Shown here piece by piece: positions 1 to 10,886 of a DNA stretch of 57,337 nt. The position numbers and the translations under genes were made by a program. Each line of letters begins with the position of its first letter. Positions within the stretch are counted from its first letter, which is position 1. The notes beneath the pieces were generated by a model. The model ran no database searches. It saw only the letters and a list, made by a program, of their open reading frames with translations, and was not told where the DNA came from. This stretch comes from an uncultured Comamonas sp. (GTDB taxonomy: Bacteria > Pseudomonadota > Gammaproteobacteria > Burkholderiales > Burkholderiaceae_C), in assembly GCA_902175065.1 (NCBI GenBank), contig CABIIJ010000008.1, forward strand, positions 1-57,337, given 5' to 3'.

Positions 1-1
1 A

Positions 2-1537
2 GCCCGCCCCATGGCGCAGGACGCCAAAGCCACCCGCGTCACCGTGCGCAGCATCGCCATCGAAGGCGCCAGCCTGATTGCCGTGGAAGAACTCGATGCC
101 CTCGTCGCCCCCGCCATCGGCCAAAGCCTGACCCTGGCCGAACTCGAACACACCGCCCAGCAAATTGCCCAGCACTACCGCCAGCAAGGCTGGTACGCCC
201 GTGTCTACCTGCCCCAGCAGGACGTGACCGACGGCAACGTACGCATCCAGGTGCTGGAAGGCCGCTTTGGCGGTGCCAGCGTGCAAACCAACGGCACCCG
301 TGCCAACGCCGCTGCCGTGCAAGACCTCATCACCCACCGCCTGCAAGCGGGAACGCCCCTATCGTCTGCCGCCCTTGAACGGGGCCTGCTGCTGGCCAAC
401 GACCTGCCCGGCATCGCCGCCACCGGCACCCTGCAAGCCGGACAAACCCAAGGCGACACCCAGGTCGCCATCCACATCCAGGACAGCGCCTTCATCACCG
501 GCGACGCAGGCATCAACAACCACGGCATCAAATCCACCGGCCGCATCCAGGCCACCGGCGGCATCGCCCTGAACAACATCAACGGCAGCGGCGACCAGCT
601 TGCCCTGCGCCTGCTCATTGCCCAAGACGTGCGCAGCGCCGTCGCCCGCTACAGCCTGCCCGTGGGCCACAGCGGCTTGCGCATCGCCGCCCACGCCAGC
701 ACCCTCGACTACCAACTGGGCGGCCAATACCAAACCCTGGATGCCGAAGGCAAAGCCCACAGCGCAGGATTGAGCGCCACCTACCCGCTGATGCGCCAGG
801 CCAACCGCAACCTGAACCTCAGCGCAGGCTACGAACACCGCCGCTACAACGACGACATGCTCGATCAAGCCCTGCGCCGCCACCGCATCGACGCCCTCAC
901 CCTGGGGCTGAGCGGCGACATCCGGGACAGCCTCGGCGCAGGCGGCATCACCTGGGGCGGCCTGCAACTGACCAGCGGCAGCCTGAACATCCGCAACATC
1001 GCCGGCGACAAAACCGCCGACGCAGCCACCGCCAAAACCCACGGCAGCTACACCAAACTCGCCTGGAACTTAAGCCGCCTGCAAGCCCTGGCCGCCACCT
1101 GGCAAATCCAGGCCGGCATCAGCGGCCAATGGGCCAACGGCAACCTTGCCAGCTCGGAACGCATGACCCTGGGCGGCCCCAACCAGGTACGGGCCTACCC
1201 CGTCAACGAAGCCAGCGGCGACCAGGGCCTGCTGCTCAAGCTTGAACTGCAAAAAAACCTGCCCCACGGCTGGCAAGCCATCGCCTTCTACGACGCAGGG
1301 CAAATCCAGCAACACAAAACCACGTGGGCCAACTGGAACGCAGGCAGCCGCCAACCCAACCGCTACACCCTGCAAGGGGCAGGGCTGGGGCTGAACTGGC
1401 GCAACGCCGACTGGCAAATGACCGCCAGCATCGCCGCGCCCATCGGCCACAACCGGGGGGCCACCAACGGACGCAACAACGACGACAGCCAGGCCAACAA
1501 ACCGCGTGGCTGGATCAGCGTGACACGGCTGTTCTGA
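2..1537 (+). CDS. TpsB-family two-partner secretion outer-membrane transporter (ShlB/FhaC/HecB type), 5' partial
   Basis: Outer-membrane translocator that recognises and exports the TpsA protein encoded immediately downstream. The reading frame is open to the left edge and a Met at position 11 is preceded in frame by Ala-Arg-Pro, so the signal peptide and true start are probably outside the window. Residues counted from that Met: a POTRA domain at about 9-85 (GWYARVYLPQQ followed by VRIQVLEGRFGG), a second POTRA to about 155, then a 16-strand-type beta barrel. The conserved L6-loop motif appears as GGPNQVRAYPVNEASGDQG near residue 390. The chain ends in Phe (SVTRLF), as expected for a BAM substrate. 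Its place 119 nt before tpsA supports one operon. The family is clear; the precise substrate is inferred from adjacency. Confidence 0.9.
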   Translation, partial: ARPMAQDAKATRVTVRSIAIEGASLIAVEELDALVAPAIGQSLTLAELEHTAQQIAQHYRQQGWYARVYLPQQDVTDGNVRIQVLEGRFGGASVQTNGTRANAAAVQDLITHRLQAGTPLSSAALERGLLLANDLPGIAATGTLQAGQTQGDTQVAIHIQDSAFITGDAGINNHGIKSTGRIQATGGIALNNINGSGDQLALRLLIAQDVRSAVARYSLPVGHSGLRIAAHASTLDYQLGGQYQTLDAEGKAHSAGLSATYPLMRQANRNLNLSAGYEHRRYNDDMLDQALRRHRIDALTLGLSGDIRDSLGAGGITWGGLQLTSGSLNIRNIAGDKTADAATAKTHGSYTKLAWNLSRLQALAATWQIQAGISGQWANGNLASSERMTLGGPNQVRAYPVNEASGDQGLLLKLELQKNLPHGWQAIAFYDAGQIQQHKTTWANWNAGSRQPNRYTLQGAGLGLNWRNADWQMTASIAAPIGHNRGATNGRNNDDSQANKPRGWISVTRLF

Positions 1538-1547
1538 ACAGAAAAAC

Positions 1548-1627
1548 AAAGCTGCTTGCGCTGGCAAACAAAGGGATTCAGGAACAAACAAGCCTGAAAC
1601 CCAGCAAACACCAGCGCAATAAGCTAT
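1548..1627. repeat. Hairpin repeat copy between tpsB and tpsA
   Basis: Imperfect inverted repeat filling most of the tpsB-tpsA gap. The left arm AAAGCTGCTTGCGCTGG and right arm CCAGCGCAATAAGCTAT pair at about 14 of 17 positions around a ~46 nt centre. The same arm pattern recurs at other sites in this window. Lying inside an operon, it could modulate the ratio of transporter to adhesin. Confidence 0.55.
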
Positions 1628-1656
1628 CGAAACCGAAAACCCCAGAAAGCACCGCC

Positions 1657-4600
1657 ATGAACCACACCTACCGCCTCGTCTGGAACCAGGAAGCGCAACG
1701 CTACGTCCCCGCCCCCGAATGCGCCAAGGGCAAAGGCAAATCCAGCGCCAAATCCAAAACCAAGGCATTGGCCCCGGCAGCCGTCATCCTCGGCGCAGTC
1801 CTGAGCCTGCCCGGCTGGGCCGCGCCGCTGGATGCGGGGGCCTTGCCCACGGGCGGCAACGTCGTCTCCGGCACTGCCAGCATCGGCCAGACCGGCAATG
1901 CCATGACGGTGAACCAGGGCAGCAACAAGGCCATCATCGACTGGACGCGCTTTGATATTGGCCGTGATGCCAGCGTTACCTTTCAGCAACCGGACAGCAG
2001 CGCCATTGCCCTGAACCGCGTCACCAGCGGCGTGAGCAGCTGGATTGACGGCAAGCTGAACGCCAACGGGCAGGTGTGGCTGATCAACCCCAACGGCGTG
2101 CTATTCGGCCAGGGCAGCCGGGTGGACGTGGGCGGCATGGTGGCTTCGACGCTCAACATCACCAATCAGGATTTCCTGGACGGCAACTACACCTTCACCC
2201 GTGGCAGCGCCACAGGCAGCATTGACAACTGGGGCGAGATCAGCGCCGCAGACGGCGGCCATGTGGCCCTGCTGGCCCCGACGGTGAGCAACGACGGCAT
2301 CATCCGCGCCCGGCTCGGCACGGTGGCAATGGCCGCTGGCGACCAGATCACCCTGCAAGCGGGTGCCAACGGCCTGCTGAATGTGGCCGTAGACCCTGCC
2401 ACCATCCAGACCCTGGTTCAGAACCGGCTGCTCATCGTTGCCGATGGCGGGCAAGTCATCATGACCGGCAAGGCCGCCAATGCGCTCTCGGCCAGCGTCG
2501 TGTCCAACACCGGCACCATTGAAGCCAACCGTCTGCAAGAAAAAGACGGAAAAATCCTGCTGCTTGCCGACATGCAGCATGGCGAAACGCAAGCGGCGGG
2601 CACGCTGGAAGCGACATTCGTCGACACATCGGCAGCCACCGTCAGCATTGATAAAGACCTCAAGGTCAAAACCTACGGCGGCGGCACATGGACGCTGACC
2701 AGCGGCCTCGACCAGCGCATTGGTTCTGCTCAGGCGCAGGCCATTGAAACCGCGCTGGTCACGGGCAATGTGACGGTTTCCACGGCCAGCGCAGGCAGCG
2801 ATGCGGGCGACATCCATGTCGACGCCGACATCAGCCACACCCAAAACAAACTCACGCTGAACGCCGACAACGACATCAATGTCAACGCCCAGATCAACGT
2901 CAACGGCAGCGGCACGCTGGCCCTGCACCACGGCGCCAGCGCCAACGTGAACGTCAAGGGCGAGGTGAATTTTGAAAAAGCAGGCACGGGCCTGCTGGCC
3001 ATCAACGGAGACGGCTACACCGTTATTAAAGACGTGACGGCGCTGCAAGACATTGAAAAGTCCTATGGCAACCACTTCGCGCTGGGCGGCCATATCGATG
3101 CCAGCGCCACGACAGGGTGGGACGGTGGCAAGGGCTTTCACCCCCTGCGCTTGGACTTCGGCGTTTTTGATGGTCTGGGCCACACCATCAGCAACCTGAC
3201 CATCAACCGCCCCAGCGAACGCCAAGTGGGCCTGTTTGGCAAGGCCGAAAACTCTACGCTGCGCAACGTCGGGCTGCTGGGCGGCAAGGTGTCGGGCTTG
3301 GAGTACGTTGGCGCCCTGGTGGGTGAGAATTTTGCTTTTGGCGGCTACACCGCCCGCATCACCAACGCCTACGCCACGGGCAATGTCATAGGCACCGGCT
3401 CCGATATCGGTGGGCTGGTGGGCCTAAACCGTGCCAGCAGCGGCGGCACCGCCAGCATCAGCCACGCCTACGCCACGGGGCAGGTATTTGCCTCCATAGG
3501 CACGTACGTTGGCGGCCTGGTGGGCAGCAACATTGCCGACAGCAGCGGCAGCACGGCCAGCATCAGCCATGCCTACGCCACGGGGCAGGTGAACGGTTCC
3601 AACTTCGTCGGTGGTCTGGTGGGCTACAACTACGCCATTGGCAGTGGCAGCACGGCCCGTATCGACCAAACCTATGCCACGGGGGGAGTAAGCTCAACCT
3701 TCACCCCCGGCGGATTGGTTGGCTATCACTATGCCGATGGCGGCACGGCATCGCTGCGCAACAGCCATTGGGACAGCGCCAGCACCGGGGCGTCCAGTGG
3801 TGTGGGTTCGGTGTTCGCAGAGAGGGGCGGCACGTCGGACATCGCCAACAACACGGCCATCGACGCCAGCAGCCGCTACCAGCACGCCAGCTACACCCAG
3901 TTCGGCACCTGGGCGGAAACCGCCGCCAACTCCGGCATCTGGCAGGCCACCGACGCAGCGGGGGTGCAGTGGATCATGGTCGAGGGCCAGACCCGCCCCT
4001 TTTTGGCCAGTGAATACAGCACCACCATCCGCAACGCCCACCAGTTGCAATTGATGGCCTACGACCTGGGCGCCAGCTACCGCCTGACCAACGATATCGA
4101 CGCCACGGCCACCGGTGGCGGCAACGCCAGCGGCATGTGGAGCAGCCAGGGCTTCAGCCCGGTGGGCGTCAGCCTGACCTCGATGGGGGATGATCGCCAT
4201 CTGTTGTTCACTGGCGTCTTCGACGGCCAGGGCCACACCATCAGCGACCTGACCATCGACCGCAGCGGGCAGCACTGGGTGGGCCTGTTTGGCTGGTCCG
4301 ATGGCACGCTGCGCAATGTCGGGCTGGTGGGCGGCAGCATCGTCGGTCGCATCGGTACCGGTGCGCTGGCGGGCTTGAGCAACGGCGTCATCACCAATGT
4401 CTACGCCACCTCCTCCGTGCGGGGCGATAGCCAGGTGGGCGGGCTGGTGGGCCGAACCATAGGTGGCAGCATCACCCATGCCTACGCCACCGGGGCGGTG
4501 CATGCAAGCAATGGCGGCGTTGGCGGGCTGGTGGGCCACAGCAACAGCGGCATCGCCTACACCTACGCCAGCGGGGCGGTGACCTCTGATACGAATTACA

Positions 4601-7600
4601 GAGTCGGCGCTCTGGCGGGCTATACCAGCAGAGACATCACCGCCAGCTTCTGGAATACCGATACGCAGCCCGGAATGCCGGGGGTAGGAGAGATTGCCGA
4701 TGGTACATCTGCCCTCTCCGGCAAAACCACGGCCGAGCTGCGACAGCTAAAAACCTTTGCCGATGCGGGCTGGGACATCGACGACGCGGGCGGCACCGGC
4801 AAGGTCTGGCGCATCTACGACGGCCACAGCGGCCCGCTGCTGCGCAGCTTGCTCAAGCAAGTCACCGTGACGGCGAACATCACTGGCAAAACCTACGACG
4901 GCCAGATCGCCAGCGGCAGCGCCGCCTATACCACCAACGTGACCGGCGCAGTGCTGGACGGCAGCCTGAGCTATGCCACCAACAGCAAGAACGCGGGTGA
5001 CTACAGCACGGCGAACGGCAGCCTGACGCTGAACAAAAACCTGTATTCCGGCCAGCAGGGCTATGACATCAGCTATGCCGCGACCGATGCGGAGCTGACC
5101 ATCAGCAAAAAGGCGCTGACCGTCAACGGCACCACCGTGGCAGGCCGTGAATACAACGGCAACCAGAACGTGCTGGCCCAAACCGCAAAAGGCAGCTTGG
5201 CGGCAGGCGGCGTGGTCAGCGGCGAGGATGTGACCCTGGGCCTGACCAGCGCCATGCTGGACAGCAAAAACGCAGGCACACGCACCGCCACCGTGGTCTA
5301 TGGCCTGACGGGTGATGACGCCAGCAACTACACCGTGGCCGATACCACGCACAACAATATCGCCATCGGCAAGGCGGCCATCACCGTCAGCACCGGCAAT
5401 GTCAGCAAAACCTACGACGGCACCACCAGCGTGGCCGGTGGCGTGGCGACGGTGACGGGTGGGCAGTTGTTCAGTGGCGACACCCTGTCGGGCGGCAGCT
5501 TTGCCTACACCGACAAGAACGCCGGTGTAGGCAACAAAACCGTCACCGTCAGCGGTGTCACGGTGGCTGACGGCAATAACGGCGGCAACTACGACGTCAC
5601 CTATGCCAGCAACACCACCAGCACCATCGGCAAGGCGGCCATCACCGTCAGCACCGGCGATGTCAGCAAAACCTACAACGGCACCACCAGCGTGACCGGT
5701 GGTGTGGCTACGGTGACGGGGGGAGAACTGTTCGGCGACGACGCCCTGTCCGGCGGCACTTTCGCCTACACCGACAAGAATGCCGGTGCAGGCAACAAAA
5801 CCGTCACCGTCAGCGGTGTCACGGTGGCCGATGGCAATGGCGGCGGCAACTACACCGTCACCTATGCCAGCAACACCACCAGCACCATCGGCAAGGCGGC
5901 CATCACCGTCAGCGTCGGCGATGTCAGCAAAACCTACAACGGCACCACCGACGTGACCGGTGGCGTGGCTACAGTGACAGAGGGTGAACTGTTCGACGAC
6001 GACGCCCTGTCCGGCGGCAGCTTTGCCTACACCGACAAGAATGCCGGTACGGGCAATAAAACCGTCACCGTCAGTGGTGTCACCGTGGCCGATGGCAACG
6101 TCGGCGGCAACTACGCCGTCACCTATGCCAACAACACCACCAGCACGATTGGCAAGGCCACGCTGACCATCAGCACCGGCAATGTCAGCAAAACCTACAA
6201 CGGCACCACCGACGTGATCGGCGGCGTGGCCACGGTGACGGGGGGAGAACTGTTCGAAGACGACGCCCTGTCCGGTGGCACTTTCGCCTACACCGACAAA
6301 AACGCCGGTGCAGGCAACAAAACCGTCACCGTCAGCGGTGTGACGGTGGCCGATGGCAATGGCGGCGGCAACTACGACGTCAGCTATGCCGACAACATCA
6401 CCAGCACCATCGACAAGGCAGCACTGACCGTCAGCGGCACCACCGTGGCAGGCCGTGAATACAACGGCAGCCAGAACGTGCTGGCCCAAACCGTAAAAGG
6501 CAGCTTGGCCGCAGGCGGCGTCATCGACCAGGACGAAGTGATGCTGAACCTGGGTAGCGCCACGCTGGACACCAAAAACGCAGGCAGCCGCACCGCCACG
6601 GTGGTGTATGGCCTGACGGGCCGCGATGCGGATAACTACACCGTGGCCGATACCACGCACAGCGTGCAGATCGCCAAAAAAGCGCTGACCGTGGGCGGCA
6701 TCACCGCGGACAACAAAACCTATAACGGGAACACCCATGCTGCGGTCCATGTGGGTGGCGTGGATTGGCTGGCCCTGGGCATGGTCGCTGGCGATGACCT
6801 GAGCGTGTCTGCAACCGGCGTGTTCGACACCAAGAACGCCGGTCAGGGCAAGACCGTGACGCTTGCCAGCAGCTATGGCGGCAATGATCTGGGCAACTAC
6901 GCCATCACCGACCAGACCACCGCCACGGCGGATATCGACAAGGCGCAAATCACCGTCAGCACCGATGCAGTCCGCAAGACCTACGACGGCAGCACCCGCG
7001 TCGTTGGCGGCGCAGCCACCGTGACCGGCGGCACGCTGTTTGGCGACGACAGCGTGTCGGGTGGCAGCTTTGCCTATGCCGACAAGAACGCAGGGGCGGG
7101 GAACAAGACGGTCAGCGTCAGCGGTGTCACGGTGAATGACGGCAACAGCGGTGGCAACTATGCCGTGACCTATGCCGACAACACCACCAGCACCATCGAC
7201 CGGGCGGTGTTGCAGATTACTGCCAGCAGCACCACCAAACCCGTGGGCACCGCCCTGGAGTTGAATGGCAGCACCGGCTTTACCACCAGCGGCCTGGTGC
7301 AGGGCGAAACCGTCAACCGCGTCACGCTGGAGAGCGCGGGCACCGCCAGCGATGCCCTGGTCGGCAACTACGCCATCGAGGCCAGCCAGGCCGTGGGCAG
7401 CGGCGGCTTCGAGGCTGGCAACTACGACATCCGCTATGTGGATGGCAGCCTGACGGTGATCTCCCCCATGACCGGCGGCGTGATCTGGCGCGAGGCGCGG
7501 GCGCAGGCGCTGCCTGCGCACTGGCGGCAAAGCGAGGACAGCGCCCAGCTTGCCAGTAGTGGCGTGCCGCATTTGACGCTGGCGCCGGGCTTCATCCATC

Positions 7601-7620
7601 TGGACGAAGACCCGCAATAA
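1657..7620 (+). CDS. TpsA filamentous hemagglutinin-like adhesin with GLUG and YDG repeats
   Basis: Large secreted adhesin of 1,987 residues, exported by the upstream TpsB. The ATG at 1657 is chosen because it begins an extended signal peptide (MNHTYRLVWNQEAQRYVPAP, an ESPR region), a Lys-rich stretch, then a hydrophobic core ending at GWAAPL. Next comes the TPS/haemagglutination domain (about 60-310) with the NPNGVLFGQG motif. GLUG-type motifs (VGGLVG with HAYATGQV) lie near residues 520-720 and 870-1020. MBG/YDG modules with KTYDGTT run from about 1065 to 1850, four of them in perfect 87-residue register. The tail is short and without a recognised toxin domain, which favours adhesion over contact-dependent inhibition. 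An upstream in-frame start at 1324 would overlap tpsB and is rejected. Confidence 0.92.
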   Translation: MNHTYRLVWNQEAQRYVPAPECAKGKGKSSAKSKTKALAPAAVILGAVLSLPGWAAPLDAGALPTGGNVVSGTASIGQTGNAMTVNQGSNKAIIDWTRFDIGRDASVTFQQPDSSAIALNRVTSGVSSWIDGKLNANGQVWLINPNGVLFGQGSRVDVGGMVASTLNITNQDFLDGNYTFTRGSATGSIDNWGEISAADGGHVALLAPTVSNDGIIRARLGTVAMAAGDQITLQAGANGLLNVAVDPATIQTLVQNRLLIVADGGQVIMTGKAANALSASVVSNTGTIEANRLQEKDGKILLLADMQHGETQAAGTLEATFVDTSAATVSIDKDLKVKTYGGGTWTLTSGLDQRIGSAQAQAIETALVTGNVTVSTASAGSDAGDIHVDADISHTQNKLTLNADNDINVNAQINVNGSGTLALHHGASANVNVKGEVNFEKAGTGLLAINGDGYTVIKDVTALQDIEKSYGNHFALGGHIDASATTGWDGGKGFHPLRLDFGVFDGLGHTISNLTINRPSERQVGLFGKAENSTLRNVGLLGGKVSGLEYVGALVGENFAFGGYTARITNAYATGNVIGTGSDIGGLVGLNRASSGGTASISHAYATGQVFASIGTYVGGLVGSNIADSSGSTASISHAYATGQVNGSNFVGGLVGYNYAIGSGSTARIDQTYATGGVSSTFTPGGLVGYHYADGGTASLRNSHWDSASTGASSGVGSVFAERGGTSDIANNTAIDASSRYQHASYTQFGTWAETAANSGIWQATDAAGVQWIMVEGQTRPFLASEYSTTIRNAHQLQLMAYDLGASYRLTNDIDATATGGGNASGMWSSQGFSPVGVSLTSMGDDRHLLFTGVFDGQGHTISDLTIDRSGQHWVGLFGWSDGTLRNVGLVGGSIVGRIGTGALAGLSNGVITNVYATSSVRGDSQVGGLVGRTIGGSITHAYATGAVHASNGGVGGLVGHSNSGIAYTYASGAVTSDTNYRVGALAGYTSRDITASFWNTDTQPGMPGVGEIADGTSALSGKTTAELRQLKTFADAGWDIDDAGGTGKVWRIYDGHSGPLLRSLLKQVTVTANITGKTYDGQIASGSAAYTTNVTGAVLDGSLSYATNSKNAGDYSTANGSLTLNKNLYSGQQGYDISYAATDAELTISKKALTVNGTTVAGREYNGNQNVLAQTAKGSLAAGGVVSGEDVTLGLTSAMLDSKNAGTRTATVVYGLTGDDASNYTVADTTHNNIAIGKAAITVSTGNVSKTYDGTTSVAGGVATVTGGQLFSGDTLSGGSFAYTDKNAGVGNKTVTVSGVTVADGNNGGNYDVTYASNTTSTIGKAAITVSTGDVSKTYNGTTSVTGGVATVTGGELFGDDALSGGTFAYTDKNAGAGNKTVTVSGVTVADGNGGGNYTVTYASNTTSTIGKAAITVSVGDVSKTYNGTTDVTGGVATVTEGELFDDDALSGGSFAYTDKNAGTGNKTVTVSGVTVADGNVGGNYAVTYANNTTSTIGKATLTISTGNVSKTYNGTTDVIGGVATVTGGELFEDDALSGGTFAYTDKNAGAGNKTVTVSGVTVADGNGGGNYDVSYADNITSTIDKAALTVSGTTVAGREYNGSQNVLAQTVKGSLAAGGVIDQDEVMLNLGSATLDTKNAGSRTATVVYGLTGRDADNYTVADTTHSVQIAKKALTVGGITADNKTYNGNTHAAVHVGGVDWLALGMVAGDDLSVSATGVFDTKNAGQGKTVTLASSYGGNDLGNYAITDQTTATADIDKAQITVSTDAVRKTYDGSTRVVGGAATVTGGTLFGDDSVSGGSFAYADKNAGAGNKTVSVSGVTVNDGNSGGNYAVTYADNTTSTIDRAVLQITASSTTKPVGTALELNGSTGFTTSGLVQGETVNRVTLESAGTASDALVGNYAIEASQAVGSGGFEAGNYDIRYVDGSLTVISPMTGGVIWREARAQALPAHWRQSEDSAQLASSGVPHLTLAPGFIHLDEDPQ
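5371..6414 (+). repeat. Four tandem 261-bp YDG-module repeats inside tpsA
   Basis: Four consecutive units of exactly 261 bp (87 residues) begin at 5371, 5632, 5893 and 6154, each opening with KAAITVS or KATLTIS and containing SKTYDGTT or SKTYNGTT, FAYTDKNAG and VTVSGVTVADGN. A fifth, more divergent unit of the same length occupies 6940-7200. Nucleotide identity is high between units, so recombination could change repeat number. Confidence 0.9.
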
Positions 7621-7678
7621 CGGCAAGGAGCTACGACGAGCAACGCCTGGCAGGGGCGGTTCGGACTGTGGATGCTGA

Positions 7679-8959
<1,281 letters not shown>

Positions 8960-8964
8960 CTACC

Positions 8965-10005
8965 GTGTCCCACGCCGACCACTCTCCTGCTTCTTCCGAT
9001 CACCACGATCATCACGATCACGACAATCATCACCACACGCACGACTGCCACTGCGGGCACGACCACGCTGCGGGCAGCAAGCACATCTACGTTTACGCCC
9101 CCTCGGGCGCGGTGCGTGACAAGGCCGCTTTTGCCCGTGGCGTGCGCCGTTTGCAGGCGCTGGGGCATACGGTGGAGGTCGATGCCGATGCCCTGGCCCG
9201 CCACCAGCGCTTTGCCGGTGACGATGCCACGCGCTTGGCCGCCATTCACCGCGCGGCGGCCAGCGGGGCCGACGTGGCGCTGATGGCCCGGGGCGGCTAT
9301 GGCCTCACCCGCCTGTTGTCCGTCATCGACTATGCCGCCGTGGCCCGGGCCGTGGCCAGCGGCACGCAGTTTGTCGGCATGAGCGACTTCACCGCCTTGC
9401 AGATGGCCTTGCTGGCGCAGACCGGGGTGGTGAGCTGGGCCGGGCCGCTGCTGTGTGCCGACTTCGGGGCCAGGGACGGGGTGGATGAAATCTGCCAGGC
9501 ATTTTTTGACGACCTGCTCTGCGGCCAGGGCGAGGGCGCGGGCTGGCGCCTGCCCAAGGAGCGCGGGGCCGCCACGGCGCAGCCCGACGATGTCGAGGTG
9601 CCCGATGGCGCAGTGCTGTGGGGCGGCAATCTGGCGGTGCTGGTGTCGCTGCTGGGCACGCCGTATTTTCCGCAGATCGACGGCGGCATTTTGTTTTTGG
9701 AAGACGTGGGCGAGCACCCCTACCGCATCGAGCGGATGCTGACCCAGCTACTGCACGCCGGTGTGCTGGCGCGGCAGAAAGCCGTCGTGCTGGGCCGGTT
9801 CACCGAGTACCGCCTGGGCGGCCACGATGCGGGCTTCAAGCTGCAAACCGTGGTGGACTGGCTGCGCGGCCAGGTGGCCTGCCCGGTGCTCACTGGCCTG
9901 CCGTTTGGCCATGTGCCCACCAAGGTGCTGCTGCCGGTAGGGGCGCCCGTGTCCCTGTCCGTCGAAGGGCGCGATGCGCTGATCTACTGGGGACATATCA
10001 ATTAA
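8965..10005 (+). CDS. ldcA: LD-carboxypeptidase (peptidase S66) with His-rich N-terminus
   Basis: Cytoplasmic serine peptidase that trims the terminal D-Ala from recycled murein tetrapeptides. The 346-residue chain starts at GTG 8965, just after tadA, implying coupling. Family landmarks are present: YAPSGAVRDK, ARGGYGLTRLL, the nucleophile Ser in VGMSDFTAL, the GGN motif (LWGGNLAVL), the Glu in LFLEDVGEHPYR and the His in GLPFGHVPTK. Residues 3-35 form an unusual segment with about 13 His plus Asp and a CHC motif, typical of metal-binding linkers and not part of the standard fold. An alternative start after this segment would remove it, but no Met lies close to the core, so it is probably translated. 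Confidence 0.88.
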   Translation: MSHADHSPASSDHHDHHDHDNHHHTHDCHCGHDHAAGSKHIYVYAPSGAVRDKAAFARGVRRLQALGHTVEVDADALARHQRFAGDDATRLAAIHRAAASGADVALMARGGYGLTRLLSVIDYAAVARAVASGTQFVGMSDFTALQMALLAQTGVVSWAGPLLCADFGARDGVDEICQAFFDDLLCGQGEGAGWRLPKERGAATAQPDDVEVPDGAVLWGGNLAVLVSLLGTPYFPQIDGGILFLEDVGEHPYRIERMLTQLLHAGVLARQKAVVLGRFTEYRLGGHDAGFKLQTVVDWLRGQVACPVLTGLPFGHVPTKVLLPVGAPVSLSVEGRDALIYWGHIN

Positions 10006-10006
10006 A

Positions 10007-10092
10007 TAGCTGTACCTGCTGGCCGTTTATGGATTTTAGATGATTTTTCCTCTGAAATCCAATGTGGTGAAGCGGAAGCAGCTCCTGTTTTC
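10007..10092. repeat. Hairpin repeat copy between ldcA and the DUF2889 gene
   Basis: Degenerate member of the window-wide repeat. It begins AAATAGCTGTACCTGCTGG just after the ldcA stop and ends GCGGAAGCAGCTCCTGTTTT, with about 48 nt between the arms. It sits between convergent genes, where a terminator would be expected. Pairing is weaker than in other copies. Confidence 0.4.
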
Positions 10093-10096
10093 AGGA

Positions 10097-10684
10097 TCAT
10101 GAATGCGCCACGCTCTCCGGCGCGGGCGTGCGGGCCGGGGCTTCCGGGCGCAGGTAGCCGATGAACTTCGGGAAGTATTCGGCCACCGCCGGGCCGTTCA
10201 GATCCCAGCCCTTGCATTGGCCCAGGAAGGCCGGGGGCGTGTCCTGCCCGGTGGCGAAGGCCGAGGTAATGCTCTGAAACGCGGCCGTGGCCATGTTCAT
10301 CAGCAGCTCGCGCATGTGGGTGCAGCCGGCAACCTTGCCCAGGTTCTGGTCGATGGCCTTGCGCCAGCCCCTGGCCATGCAGCAGCCGACCATGCGCTGC
10401 ATGGCATCGAGTGCGGCGGGGCAGTTCTCGATGGGGTGGGCGTCCATCGCGGCTTCGATGGCGTGGACGACCAGATGCGTATCGACCGTGACGCGGATGT
10501 GCATGTGGTGAATCGGCGCACCTGCAGGGTGGACGCCGCCGCGCATCCGTGGAACATCGATGGCCTTGGTGTCGATCAGCTCGCCTTCCACGTCCCACAG
10601 GCCGTCGCTGCGCTCGAAACTCTGGTAGCGCACGCTGCGGATGTGGCGGGGTTGGCGGTCGATCGTCGGGGCAGATAAAGGCAT
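10097..10684 (-). CDS. DUF2889 domain-containing protein
   Basis: Conserved hypothetical protein of 195 residues from the ATG at 10684. Recognisable DUF2889 features are the opening RQPRHIRSVRYQSFERSDGLWDVEG, the ELIDTKAIDV segment, PIHHMHIRVTVD and a Cys-containing GCTHMRELL near residue 115. There is no signal peptide or membrane segment, so it is probably cytoplasmic. DUF2889 proteins are common in Burkholderiales, and I know of no demonstrated activity. It stands alone, convergent with ldcA and divergent from ppa. An in-frame upstream Met at 10753 exists, but the extra residues do not look like the family. Confidence 0.8.
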   Translation of the reverse strand: MPLSAPTIDRQPRHIRSVRYQSFERSDGLWDVEGELIDTKAIDVPRMRGGVHPAGAPIHHMHIRVTVDTHLVVHAIEAAMDAHPIENCPAALDAMQRMVGCCMARGWRKAIDQNLGKVAGCTHMRELLMNMATAAFQSITSAFATGQDTPPAFLGQCKGWDLNGPAVAEYFPKFIGYLRPEAPARTPAPESVAHS

Positions 10685-10886
10685 AGGGGGAGAAAATTTC
10701 GAAAAAAAACCCCGCCGATTGTGCAGAACCTGAACGATTCCGGCAGTCACCAAGGTTCTAAGCCGACCGGCTGCAAGCGCGGTGCAAGATAGCTGGGCCT
10801 AGAATGCGGGGTTTTCGTGCGGCATCCAGGGGGCGGCAAGCTTCGTTTGGAGGCCGTGATTTTTCACTCCCTTTCCTGTGATCAGC

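Noticed and set aside
1324-1656. Earlier in-frame start for tpsA inside tpsB
   Set aside because: The extended signal peptide begins at 1657, and the upstream residues are out-of-frame tpsB sequence.
5371-7240. Regularly spaced repeats as a CRISPR array
   Set aside because: The repeats are 261 bp, in frame, and encode YDG modules; there are no short repeats with unique spacers.
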